Shown here piece after piece: positions 1-5,607 of a stretch of 5,607 nt of DNA. The notes beneath the pieces were generated by a model, which worked only from the letters and a program-made list of their open reading frames with translations, was not told the origin of the DNA and did not search any database. Both the position numbers and the translations under genes were made by a program. Source of the stretch: Myxococcales bacterium (GTDB taxonomy: Bacteria > Myxococcota > Polyangia > Polyangiales > Polyangiaceae); the NCBI GenBank assembly GCA_020430865.1, contig JAGQIY010001470.1, forward strand, positions 1 to 5,607. Direction: 5' to 3'. The number at the start of each line of letters is the position of its first letter. Position 1 is the first letter of the stretch.

Positions 1-2
1 AG

Positions 3-92
3 CCGTTCAAGGACGGCTTGCACTTCGGCAAGCTGGGGCACGCCGTGCTCAAGGAAACGCTGCAGGAACGCCTGTTTCCGAACTGCGAGTGA
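3..92 (+). CDS. C-terminal fragment of a probable SGNH/GDSL-type hydrolase (5' end outside window)
   Basis: Reading from base 3, 29 codons run in frame to a TGA at 90-92. The start lies off the left edge, so only the tail is visible. The peptide begins PFKDGLHFGKLGHAVLKETL. Asp-Gly-Leu-His followed by Phe, then Gly-His and an amphipathic helix, resembles the block V region of SGNH/GDSL esterases and acyl-hydrolases. In that family the D-x-x-H motif supplies the catalytic Asp and His, and a final helix ends the protein. The fold and motif are family knowledge; assigning this fragment to it is inference from under 30 residues. The gene is convergent with the next one, and their stop codons touch without a gap. 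The other two + frames give arginine- and cysteine-rich, less natural peptides, which supports this frame. The substrate cannot be told from the tail. Confidence 0.5.
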   Translation, partial: PFKDGLHFGKLGHAVLKETLQERLFPNCE

Positions 93-989
93 CTACTCGG
101 CGGAGGCGGCGCCCGGGAGCGCCTCCAGCCCCGGAGCCGGAGAGCCGAGCCCCGGCGCCTCCAGCGCGGGAGCCACGATGGCGAGTCGCTCGGCGATGGC
201 CTGCGCCACGCGATTGAAAGCCAGCGCGGCGAACCCGTGAGCGACCACCGCGATCGGCGGCGGCACCTGATGCGTGTAGTAGGTCCAGCACTGGCGGCTC
301 GTCCCCCAGTACTCGAGGAAGACGCCCAGACTCGTGCCGGCCAGGAAGAGCATGACGTCTCCGCGGGGATCTTTGGGGGTGAGGGTCACAGCCAGCATGA
401 TGCAAACGACGGCCCAAGACGCTGGTTTGTCGATGGCCGGCCAGAGGAACCAGCTCATGCCGACCACGAAGGTGGGCAGACACACCCAGTAGATCGCCCG
501 GAAGGCGCGCTGCTGAGTCGCGCCGCGCCGGCGCTCGACGCGTCGCCACGCGGCGCTGTAGAAGAGCGCCATGCGGTCGATGCTGATCGCGGCGATGGGC
601 CACGCGGGCAGAATCCAGAGCGGCGGGCGCTCCCTCGTGAAGTAGGTCCAGAGCTGCGTGGTGGTGCCCCACCACTCGATGATCCCGCCGCCCGCGAGGC
701 CACTCACCAGGAGCAACAGATCCCAGCGCGGCGTGACCCGCCAGCACAGCATCAGCGTCATCCAGATCCAGGTGCCGAGCAGCAACGCGTCCACGCCGTT
801 GGCGTCGACGAGATCGCTCCACGAGTAGCCCACGCTGCTCCCCACGAGGACGATCAGCGCCAGGGCCACCAGACTCTTCCAGGAATAGCCGCGCAGGACC
901 CAGGCCGCGAGCGACGGCTCGGGGCTCGGCGCGGCGGACTCCGCCGAAACGGGTAGCGGAGTTGTCTCTGCGGCTCGTCGCTCGGTCAT
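93..989 (-). CDS. Polytopic membrane protein of unknown function with two homologous four-helix halves
   Basis: This 298-residue protein starts at ATG (987-989) and stops at TAG (93-95). I do not recognise a named family. A polar, Ala/Pro/Ser-rich N-terminus (1-30) is followed by about eight hydrophobic segments, near residues 38-55, 65-83, 91-108, 124-144, 164-184, 189-204, 211-228 and 244-262, then an Ala/Pro/Gly tail. It is therefore most likely an inner-membrane protein. The two halves are related with a period of about 121 residues: E105-WWGT with WTYFT at 114-118 and PP at 122-123 matches E226-YWGT with WTYYT at 235-239 and PPP at 243-245, and R139 matches R260. VGYSW (53-57) and VGMSW (176-180) match near the end of the first helix in each half. 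A conserved Glu beside a Trp/Tyr-Trp-Gly-Thr motif inside a membrane segment could be a functional site, but no reaction can be assigned. The gene is monocistronic as seen, divergent from the 1213-1992 gene. Confidence 0.85.
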   Translation of the reverse strand: MTERRAAETTPLPVSAESAAPSPEPSLAAWVLRGYSWKSLVALALIVLVGSSVGYSWSDLVDANGVDALLLGTWIWMTLMLCWRVTPRWDLLLLVSGLAGGGIIEWWGTTTQLWTYFTRERPPLWILPAWPIAAISIDRMALFYSAAWRRVERRRGATQQRAFRAIYWVCLPTFVVGMSWFLWPAIDKPASWAVVCIMLAVTLTPKDPRGDVMLFLAGTSLGVFLEYWGTSRQCWTYYTHQVPPPIAVVAHGFAALAFNRVAQAIAERLAIVAPALEAPGLGSPAPGLEALPGAASAE

Positions 990-996
990 CTCGGCG

Positions 997-1000
997 CCTC
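997..1000 (-). promoter_or_regulatory. Ribosome binding site of the duplicated membrane protein gene
   Basis: On the - strand, GAGG lies 7 nt before the ATG at 987-989, a normal Shine-Dalgarno distance. This supports the ATG as the start. The GAGG is half of a small palindrome, CCTCGAGG (997-1004). Confidence 0.5.
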
Positions 1001-1173
1001 GAGGTTAGCCAAAGCGGCGGCTCCGCGCAGACAGAAGCACTGCACTCGGCTCACTCGCGAAGGGAGATGCCCGGCGCGCGATCCGGTCCAACCAGGAAAC
1101 CTTCACTGATTCCAACCAGTTACACCCCGGCTCAGGAGTTGGCTTCGCCACGGCTCAGATCCCCGAAGAGTGC

Positions 1174-1202
1174 TTGGGAAAGGCCGAATCGTCGGCTATT
1201 TA
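1174..1202 (+). promoter_or_regulatory. Weak sigma-70-like promoter candidate just before the envelope-protein gene
   Basis: TTGGGA (1174-1179) and TATTTA (1197-1202) are separated by 17 bp. They match the -35 consensus at 4 of 6 positions and the -10 at only 3 of 6. If real, transcription would begin at about 1209-1210, giving an almost leaderless mRNA for the ATG at 1213. That would fit the absence of a Shine-Dalgarno sequence there. This reading competes with use of TTG 1174 as a start codon. Confidence 0.2.
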
Positions 1203-1212
1203 CCCCCTCGAC

Positions 1213-1992
1213 ATGACTTCTTCTTCACGCACCGAGAGCTCGAGCGCCAAGCGCGGCGAGTTCAGCCGCCCGAGGCCGCGGCCATCCAAGCGTTCTTCGA
1301 GCGCGAAGAAGAAGCCCAAGGGGGGCAGCCCCGGCACGCGCCGGCCGGTCTCCGAGCCCTTGGTCCCGCTCGGCGGACGACTCATGTACATCGTCTTCGG
1401 CCTGGCGATCCTGCTGATCCTGGTGCTGCCGGGCTCGTGCATCGGCGACTCCGTCGCCGACGGTGCCTACGCCGCCGTGCGCAAGGTCTTCGACGCCAAC
1501 CCCCCGCAGAGCAACGTCCCCAGCACGCCCGCGAAGGACTGGACCGTGGGGAAGACGCAACCGGTCAGTCTGACGCTGATCACCGCCGACTACAGCAAGC
1601 TCTTCTGCGCCGGCTCCCAGGAGTTCGAAGGCTATCACTGCGCCTTCCAGGACGAGCGGCGCCCGTGGCCGCGGCAGCCGGGCGAGCCCCTGGACGACAA
1701 CAAGCGCGACATCATTCAGCCCTATCGTACCCCGAACAACGAGCTGATCTTCGTTGCCGGGTTGTGGGCCGATCCCCATGTCGCTCGCCGGCTCCACGAG
1801 GAACCACCGCACAGCCGCAACCAGGACCGCCTTGCGCGCTTCATCGCCCACTGTCAGCTGAGGTTCGTGGGCAAGCTACAGAACGCGAAGGTGCGCTGGG
1901 CGCCCATGGGTCCGTGGCTGAATCCCGACGGAAACCACGTTGGCGATGGTGTCCCGGTGGCCGTGCCCGAGAAGTGCGAGCTTCAGCAGTAA
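1213..1992 (+). CDS. Single-pass, cysteine-containing envelope protein of unknown function
   Basis: From ATG 1213 the protein has 259 residues and ends at TAA 1990-1992. A TTG at 1174, in the same frame, would add 13 residues and has GAAGAG only 3 nt upstream. I prefer the ATG because the following Ser/Arg/Lys-rich run is a natural N-terminus, but neither start has a good ribosome site. Residues 1-56 are basic and Pro/Ser-rich, likely cytoplasmic; about 58-74 form one membrane helix (MYIVFGLAILLILVLPG); the remaining 185 or so residues would lie in the periplasm. That part has Cys at 76, 132, 143, 214 and 255, an IQPYRT motif (168-173), GLWADP (183-188), RLHEEPP (193-199) and an RW-x-P-x-GPW stretch (228-235). 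Four of the cysteines could form two disulfides. The positive N-terminus fits an N-in, C-out anchor. I recall similar hypothetical proteins in myxobacteria but know of no function. It converges on the RND operon. Confidence 0.8.
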   Translation: MTSSSRTESSSAKRGEFSRPRPRPSKRSSSAKKKPKGGSPGTRRPVSEPLVPLGGRLMYIVFGLAILLILVLPGSCIGDSVADGAYAAVRKVFDANPPQSNVPSTPAKDWTVGKTQPVSLTLITADYSKLFCAGSQEFEGYHCAFQDERRPWPRQPGEPLDDNKRDIIQPYRTPNNELIFVAGLWADPHVARRLHEEPPHSRNQDRLARFIAHCQLRFVGKLQNAKVRWAPMGPWLNPDGNHVGDGVPVAVPEKCELQQ

Positions 1993-2002
1993 GGGACCGC
2001 GA

Positions 2003-2069
2003 ACGGGGAAGTCGATCGATGATCGGCGGTCGAGACCGCGGCGAGGTGCCTCGCGCGGCAGTGCCCCGT
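2003..2069. terminator. Stacked inverted repeats between convergent genes, probable bidirectional terminator
   Basis: The gap between the two stop codons holds three consecutive perfect inverted repeats: CGATC-GAT-GATCG (2013-2025), GCGGTC-GA-GACCGC (2026-2039) and GCGAGG-TG-CCTCGC (2041-2054). ACGGGG (2003-2008) is complementary to CCCCGT (2064-2069) and could close them into a cloverleaf-like four-way structure. As an alternative, CCGC (2036-2039) can pair with GCGG (2055-2058), extending the third hairpin to 10 bp with one bulged G. Inverted repeats fold equally on both strands, so one element could end transcription from both sides. There is no T-tract on either strand, so it is not a classical intrinsic terminator. 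The right arm reaches the first base of the RND stop codon. Termination is inference; the pairing is read directly. Confidence 0.5.
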
Positions 2070-5000
2070 CACTCTCCAGGCTGCAGCGCCTCGTCGGCGG
2101 AGAGGATCCAGCGGAAGAAGCCCTTGATGTCCAGCACGATCTGGTAGAGCGCGGGCACCAGCACCAGCGTGAGCACGGTGGCGAACAACACGCCGAAGCC
2201 CAGTGAGATCGCCATCGGGATCATGAAGCGGGCCTGCGCACTCGTCTCGGCGATCATCGGGATCAGCCCAAAGAAGGTGGTCAACGACGTGAGGATGATG
2301 GGACGAAAGCGCCGCGCGCCGCCGTCGATTATGGCCTGGAAGTCGTCGCTCCCCTCACCCCTGAACTCGTTGATCGCGGCGATCAAGATCAGCGAGTCGT
2401 TCACGACCACCCCGCTCAAGGCGACCACGCCCATCATGCTCATCAGGCTCATCTCGTAGCCCATGGCGATGTGCCCCAGCACGGCGCCGACGAGACCGAA
2501 GGGAATGACGCTCATGATGATCAGCGGCTGGATGTAAGACCGGAAGGCCATGGCCAGCAGCGCGAAGATGCCGAACAGCGCGAACAGAAAGCCCTTCCCC
2601 AGGGAATCGAGTGTCTCCTTCTGGCTCTGCTGTTCGCCACCCAGCGAGTAGCTGAGGCCTGGGTAGCGATTGAGCAGGCCTGGCAGCACGTTCGCCTCGA
2701 GTTCCTGCGTGACCTTCGTGCCCGTGGTCACGCCCTCCTCGACGTCCGCGGTGACGTTCACCACGCGACGTCCGTCGGTACGCGTGATCGCGGTGTATGC
2801 GCTCCCGCGGTCGACATCAGCGGCGGCCCACAGGGGTAGCTCACCCCCCGTCTGAGTCCGCAGCATCAAGCTCTCGATATCGTACTCGCTGCGCCGCTCT
2901 GCGCGGGGAAGCCGCACGTAGACGCGCACCTCGTCTCGACCCCGCTGAAAGCGGGCCGCCTCGCTGCCGAAGAACGAGCTACGCACCTGGCGCGCGACAT
3001 CGCTGGTGGTGAGACCCAGCGACCGCGCGACCGGCTTGAGGCGGAAGTCCAGCTGAGGTTTTCCCGCCTGGAAACCATCATCGATGTCGATCACACCCGC
3101 GTTCTCCCCCACCTTCGTCGCCAGGTCGCTGGCGGCAGCTTCGAGCACGTGGATGTCGCGGTGGCTGAGCTGGATGTGAACCGCCGCCCCGGCCTGAGCG
3201 CCGTTCGAATAGATGAACTTGAGCTTCTCCACGCCAGGGATCTGCCCTACCCGCTCACGCCATTTGCTGGAGAAGTCCTTGGAGGTGAAGTCGCGATCCG
3301 AGAGCGGCACCAGGAAGAACGCCACCTCGGAGAGGTGACTCCCACCGCTGCCCCCGGGGCCGTTCATCCCGCCTTCGAAGGTCCCGGAAGCGCCGGTCTG
3401 GCTGAACACCCCTCGGCTGAGCTTCGCTTCACCGCCCAGCTCCGCCAGCACGTCTTGACCGGCTCGAACGATCTGCTGGGTGTAGCGCTCGGTCTCACGA
3501 GCATCGACGCCGAACGGCATCTGCAGGCTCGCGACGACGATGTCCCCCTCTGTCTTGGGCAGGAAGTTGAAGTCCACGTGACCACCGATGATGAGCCCGA
3601 GAGTCGCGAGGAACACCGCCAGGCTCACGCACAGCGTGAGGTAGCGGCGACGCACGGCGCGCACCAGCACCGGCACGTAGGTGACGTCTATCATGCGTTC
3701 GACGAACTGACTGAAGCGCTGCTGCCCGCGATGCAGAAACCCCAGACGCCCGCTGGAGGAGGCGGACTTGGAGTGGCTGAGGTGCGCTGGCAAGACGAAC
3801 AGGGACTCGACCCACGAGATACACAGAACGGCGATCACCACGATGGGCACCAGGCGGAAGAACTTCCCCGGTGGGCCTGGCACGAAGAGCATCGGGGCGA
3901 AGGCGACGAGCGTCGTCATGATAGCGAAACTCACGGGCAACGCGACCTCCCGGACTCCGCCGATCGCGGCGTCGATGGGCGCCTGGCCTTCCGCTCGGCG
4001 CTTGTGCACCGCCTCTCCGACCACGATCGCGTCGTCAACGACGATCCCCAGGGTAACGATGAACGCGAACAGCGAAATCATGTTGATCGACGCGTCCACC
4101 ATCGGCAGAAACAGCATCGAGCCCAGGAATGACACCGGGATCCCCAGGGTGACCCACAGGGCCAGACGTATCTCCAGGAACAGCCCCAGCACGAAGACGA
4201 CCAGCAACAGCCCGAACACCGCGTTGCGCTTCAGCAGATCGATGCGGTCGCTGTAGAACTCGGAGAAGTCGCCCCAGATGGCTTGTTCCACTCCCGGAGG
4301 TAGCGTGTGCTGATTCGCGGCGAGGTACTCCTTCACCGCCGCCGAGATCTCGAGCGGGGTCTGATCGCCGACCCGATACACCTTGACCATCACGGCGCGC
4401 TTGCCCTGATAGAAGGCCTTCTGATCCGTCTCGGCGAAGCCATCGCGGATCGTGGCGACCTCCGACAAGCGCACCTGCGTCCCGTCAGGCCGACTGACCA
4501 ACGCGATGTCCTCGAATTCAGGTCCCGTGGTTCGGCGCTCGTTCGTGCGGACCAGCACCTCCCCGGACGGTGTCTTCACGCCACCGCCTGGCACCTCGAC
4601 GGAGTTCGCGCGGACGATCTGGCTCACCTGCTCCAGGGTCAGCCCGTAGCGCCGCAGCTCCGCCTGTGGCACCTCGACGCTGATCTCCAGGGGACGTATT
4701 CCGAACAGATCGACGACGGTGATGCGCTCGTCGGCCAGCAGCTCGTCCCGGATGCGCTCCGCCTGGTCCCGGAGCACGCGCTCGTCCTGATCGCCGTACA
4801 CCACCAGGCTCACCACCTCGTAGCGATTGACAGCCAGGCTCACCACCGGGCGCTCGATCTCCACTGGAAAGGAGGTCACGCGATCGACCGCGCTCTTGAC
4901 GTCCTGGAGACCGCGGTTCGCGTCGGAGCCGCTCAGCAGCTCCACGACGATGGTCGCGTAGCCCTCGCTGGCGGTGGTGCGCATCTCCTTGACGCCTTCG

Positions 5001-5356
5001 ATCTGACGGATCGACTCCTCCGCCGCGAGCACCACGCCCTGCTCGACCTCCGCAGGCGAAGCCCCGGGATAGGCAATGGAGACCACGACGATCTCCATCT
5101 CGAACTCCGGGAAGATCTCCTGCTTGATGCTGAACGCGCTCATCAGGCCACCGATGATCAGCACGAACATCAGCAGGTTCGCTGCCACGGGGTTCGAGGC
5201 CATCCACGCGAGCGGCCCCTTGCGGCTGGGTCTCGGCGCCCGGTGGCTATGACGCGACGGCGGCCCGGAGGAAGCTCCCTCGGAAGAACCCGGTCGAGCT
5301 GGCTCTCGCGACGTCGCATCCTCCGCCTCGTCCACCGGCGTGAAGCGCTCGCTCAC
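2069..5356 (-). CDS. RND-family (AcrB-like) proton-driven efflux transporter, 'NDS' subtype
   Basis: This 1095-residue inner-membrane pump would export substrates from the periplasm or outer leaflet in exchange for protons, working with the adaptor encoded just upstream and an outer-membrane channel not in view. The layout is canonical: TM1 at 58-77, a large periplasmic loop (about 78-375), TM2-TM6 (379-396, 398-417, 424-448, 470-490, 499-524), TM7 (572-592), a second loop (about 593-918), then TM8-TM12 (920-938, 942-966, 969-992, 1017-1035, 1047-1072). TM4 carries [10 protein letters not shown] with D441-D442, equivalent to AcrB D407-D408. TM10 has VVNDS with N986-D987 where AcrB has K940-N941. 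T1023 matches AcrB T978. A Gly-rich stretch (656-672) lies in the second loop. About 46 extra polar Ser/Pro/Arg-rich residues precede TM1, making it longer than the usual 1020-1050. The GTG start is supported by a 4-bp GTGA overlap with the adaptor and GGAG 8 nt upstream. The substrate is not predictable. Confidence 0.95.
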   Translation of the reverse strand: MSERFTPVDEAEDATSREPARPGSSEGASSGPPSRHSHRAPRPSRKGPLAWMASNPVAANLLMFVLIIGGLMSAFSIKQEIFPEFEMEIVVVSIAYPGASPAEVEQGVVLAAEESIRQIEGVKEMRTTASEGYATIVVELLSGSDANRGLQDVKSAVDRVTSFPVEIERPVVSLAVNRYEVVSLVVYGDQDERVLRDQAERIRDELLADERITVVDLFGIRPLEISVEVPQAELRRYGLTLEQVSQIVRANSVEVPGGGVKTPSGEVLVRTNERRTTGPEFEDIALVSRPDGTQVRLSEVATIRDGFAETDQKAFYQGKRAVMVKVYRVGDQTPLEISAAVKEYLAANQHTLPPGVEQAIWGDFSEFYSDRIDLLKRNAVFGLLLVVFVLGLFLEIRLALWVTLGIPVSFLGSMLFLPMVDASINMISLFAFIVTLGIVVDDAIVVGEAVHKRRAEGQAPIDAAIGGVREVALPVSFAIMTTLVAFAPMLFVPGPPGKFFRLVPIVVIAVLCISWVESLFVLPAHLSHSKSASSSGRLGFLHRGQQRFSQFVERMIDVTYVPVLVRAVRRRYLTLCVSLAVFLATLGLIIGGHVDFNFLPKTEGDIVVASLQMPFGVDARETERYTQQIVRAGQDVLAELGGEAKLSRGVFSQTGASGTFEGGMNGPGGSGGSHLSEVAFFLVPLSDRDFTSKDFSSKWRERVGQIPGVEKLKFIYSNGAQAGAAVHIQLSHRDIHVLEAAASDLATKVGENAGVIDIDDGFQAGKPQLDFRLKPVARSLGLTTSDVARQVRSSFFGSEAARFQRGRDEVRVYVRLPRAERRSEYDIESLMLRTQTGGELPLWAAADVDRGSAYTAITRTDGRRVVNVTADVEEGVTTGTKVTQELEANVLPGLLNRYPGLSYSLGGEQQSQKETLDSLGKGFLFALFGIFALLAMAFRSYIQPLIIMSVIPFGLVGAVLGHIAMGYEMSLMSMMGVVALSGVVVNDSLILIAAINEFRGEGSDDFQAIIDGGARRFRPIILTSLTTFFGLIPMIAETSAQARFMIPMAISLGFGVLFATVLTLVLVPALYQIVLDIKGFFRWILSADEALQPGE

Positions 5357-5607
5357 GGCGCGATCGCTCCGCTGCCGGAGGCCGCCGGAGCGGGAGCGCT
5401 GGGCTCGCCGAGCCTCTTCAGCTTCATGCCGGCGAGCGCAGCAGGCACGCGGCTCACGACCACCTCGTCACCACTCTTGAGCGGACCGCGCACGAAGACG
5501 TGATCGGTCGCGCCCCACAGCACCTCGACCTCCTGAATCACCAGGCGATCGTCAGCACCCATCACGAACACGCGGGGGACTCCCGTGTCCGGATGCGGGC
5601 GCAGCGC
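5353..5607 (-). CDS. C-terminal part of an RND periplasmic adaptor (membrane fusion protein), 5' end outside window
   Basis: The last 84 residues are present, in frame from base 5607 to a TGA at 5353-5355; the gene continues past the right edge. An internal GTG at 5569-5571 is not the true start, because the frame stays open and family-like before it. The visible part begins [20 protein letters not shown] and includes [11 protein letters not shown] and [17 protein letters not shown]. This is the typical end of HlyD/AcrA-type adaptors, where beta strands of the membrane-proximal domain contact the pump. It ends with a short Ala/Pro/Gly tail after [10 protein letters not shown]. Such adaptors are usually secreted or lipid-anchored and bridge the RND pump to a TolC-like channel. 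The signal peptide, hairpin and lipoyl domains would lie outside the window. Overlap with the pump gene (GTGA) shows they are one operon, transcribed leftward. Confidence 0.85.
   Translation of the reverse strand, partial: ALRPHPDTGVPRVFVMGADDRLVIQEVEVLWGATDHVFVRGPLKSGDEVVVSRVPAALAGMKLKRLGEPSAPAPAASGSGAIAP
5365..5368 (-). promoter_or_regulatory. Ribosome binding site deciding the GTG start of the RND transporter
   Basis: On the - strand, GGAG is followed by 8 nt and then GTG (5354-5356). It lies inside the last codons of the adaptor gene. With the GTGA stop/start overlap (5353-5356), it points to translational coupling of adaptor and pump and favours this GTG over an internal ATG at residue 52. 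Confidence 0.6.

Larger units (their letters stand above)
990..1212. promoter_or_regulatory. Divergent intergenic region with paired direct repeats, possible operators
   Basis: This gap separates two divergently transcribed genes and must hold promoters for both. It contains a 9-bp direct repeat TCCAACCAG at 1087-1095 and 1111-1119, with starts 24 bp apart, and right beside it an 8-bp repeat CGGCTCAG at 1128-1135 and 1151-1158, with starts 23 bp apart. Same-orientation sites about two helical turns apart can be bound by dimeric or cooperative regulators; that role is inference. The stretch 1086-1125 is less GC-rich than the flanking genes, as expected near promoters. I find no convincing sigma-70 promoter pair toward the - strand gene. 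A + strand ORF crossing the region (962-1216) has no family resemblance and is not called. Confidence 0.35.

Noticed and set aside
49..822. 257-codon - strand frame overlapping the duplicated membrane protein
   Set aside because: Its Arg/Ala/His-rich translation has no hydrophobic segments, while the competing frame encodes a patterned eight-helix protein with internal repeats.
1095..1123. Possible ECF-sigma promoter (GGAAAC then GTTAC 18 bp on)
   Set aside because: The match is short and loose, no ECF sigma gene is in the window, and the repeats at the same place explain part of the sequence.
962..1216. 84-codon + strand frame spanning the divergent intergenic region
   Set aside because: It starts inside the opposite-strand gene, has Ser/Arg-rich low-information sequence and covers the region that must hold promoters.
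1225..1851. 208-codon - strand frame opposite the envelope-protein gene
   Set aside because: It is an antisense shadow with no family resemblance and no plausible ribosome site.
2003..2069. Cloverleaf-like fold as a tRNA gene
   Set aside because: The loops are only 2-4 nt, there is no 7-nt anticodon loop, no GTTC-type T-loop and a 6-bp closing stem. It cannot be a functional tRNA.
1170..2147. 325-codon + strand frame over the envelope-protein gene
   Set aside because: It is Arg/Ala/Gln-rich without motifs and runs through the convergent stop into the RND gene. The 1213 frame has a membrane helix and cysteine motifs.
3149..4132. Long open frame on the + strand (327 codons) opposite the RND gene
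   Set aside because: It lies wholly antisense to a clearly identified transporter. Its translation is His/Arg/Glu/Asp-rich with no fold-like pattern, as expected from the complement of GC-rich codons.
4307..5503. 398-codon + strand open frame opposite the RND and adaptor genes
   Set aside because: It is antisense to two recognisable genes, and its His/Leu/Arg/Asp-rich composition is typical of a GC-rich shadow frame.

Overview
This is a GC-rich window from a Gram-negative bacterium. The Ala/Pro/Arg-heavy protein tails, strong G/C third-position preference and an envelope-anchored orphan protein of a type I associate with myxobacteria suggest a Myxococcota-like (delta-proteobacterial) chromosome. 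That assignment is an inference from style and composition; no taxonomic marker gene is present.

Layout from left to right: (1) the last 29 codons of a + strand gene, probably an SGNH/GDSL-type hydrolase, ending at base 92. (2) A - strand gene (93-989) for a polytopic membrane protein of unknown function built from two related four-helix halves. Its stop codon directly abuts the stop of gene 1. (3) A divergent intergenic region (990-1212) with two short direct repeats that could be operator sites. (4) A + strand gene (1213-1992, possibly from a TTG at 1174) for a single-pass, cysteine-containing envelope protein of unknown function. (5) A 76-bp convergent gap (1993-2068) packed with inverted repeats that can fold into a cloverleaf-like structure on either strand, probably a bidirectional terminator. 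(6) A - strand operon: the C-terminal end of a periplasmic adaptor (membrane fusion protein, 5353-5607, running off the right edge), overlapping by 4 bp (GTGA) a complete 1095-residue RND-family inner-membrane transporter (2069-5356).

The adaptor and RND pump would form two parts of a tripartite proton-driven efflux system. The outer-membrane channel and the operon promoter are not in the window and would be expected to the right or elsewhere. The pump carries the TM4 Asp-Asp pair but has Asn-Asp-Ser in place of the TM10 Lys of AcrB. This marks it as belonging to the 'NDS' branch of AcrB-like transporters rather than the classical AcrB/MexB drug-pump branch.

No mobile element, CRISPR array, tRNA, rRNA or defence system was seen. 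Most of the window is ordinary chromosomal content. The best leads are the stacked palindromes between the convergent genes, the internally duplicated membrane protein, and the orphan Cys/Trp-rich envelope protein.
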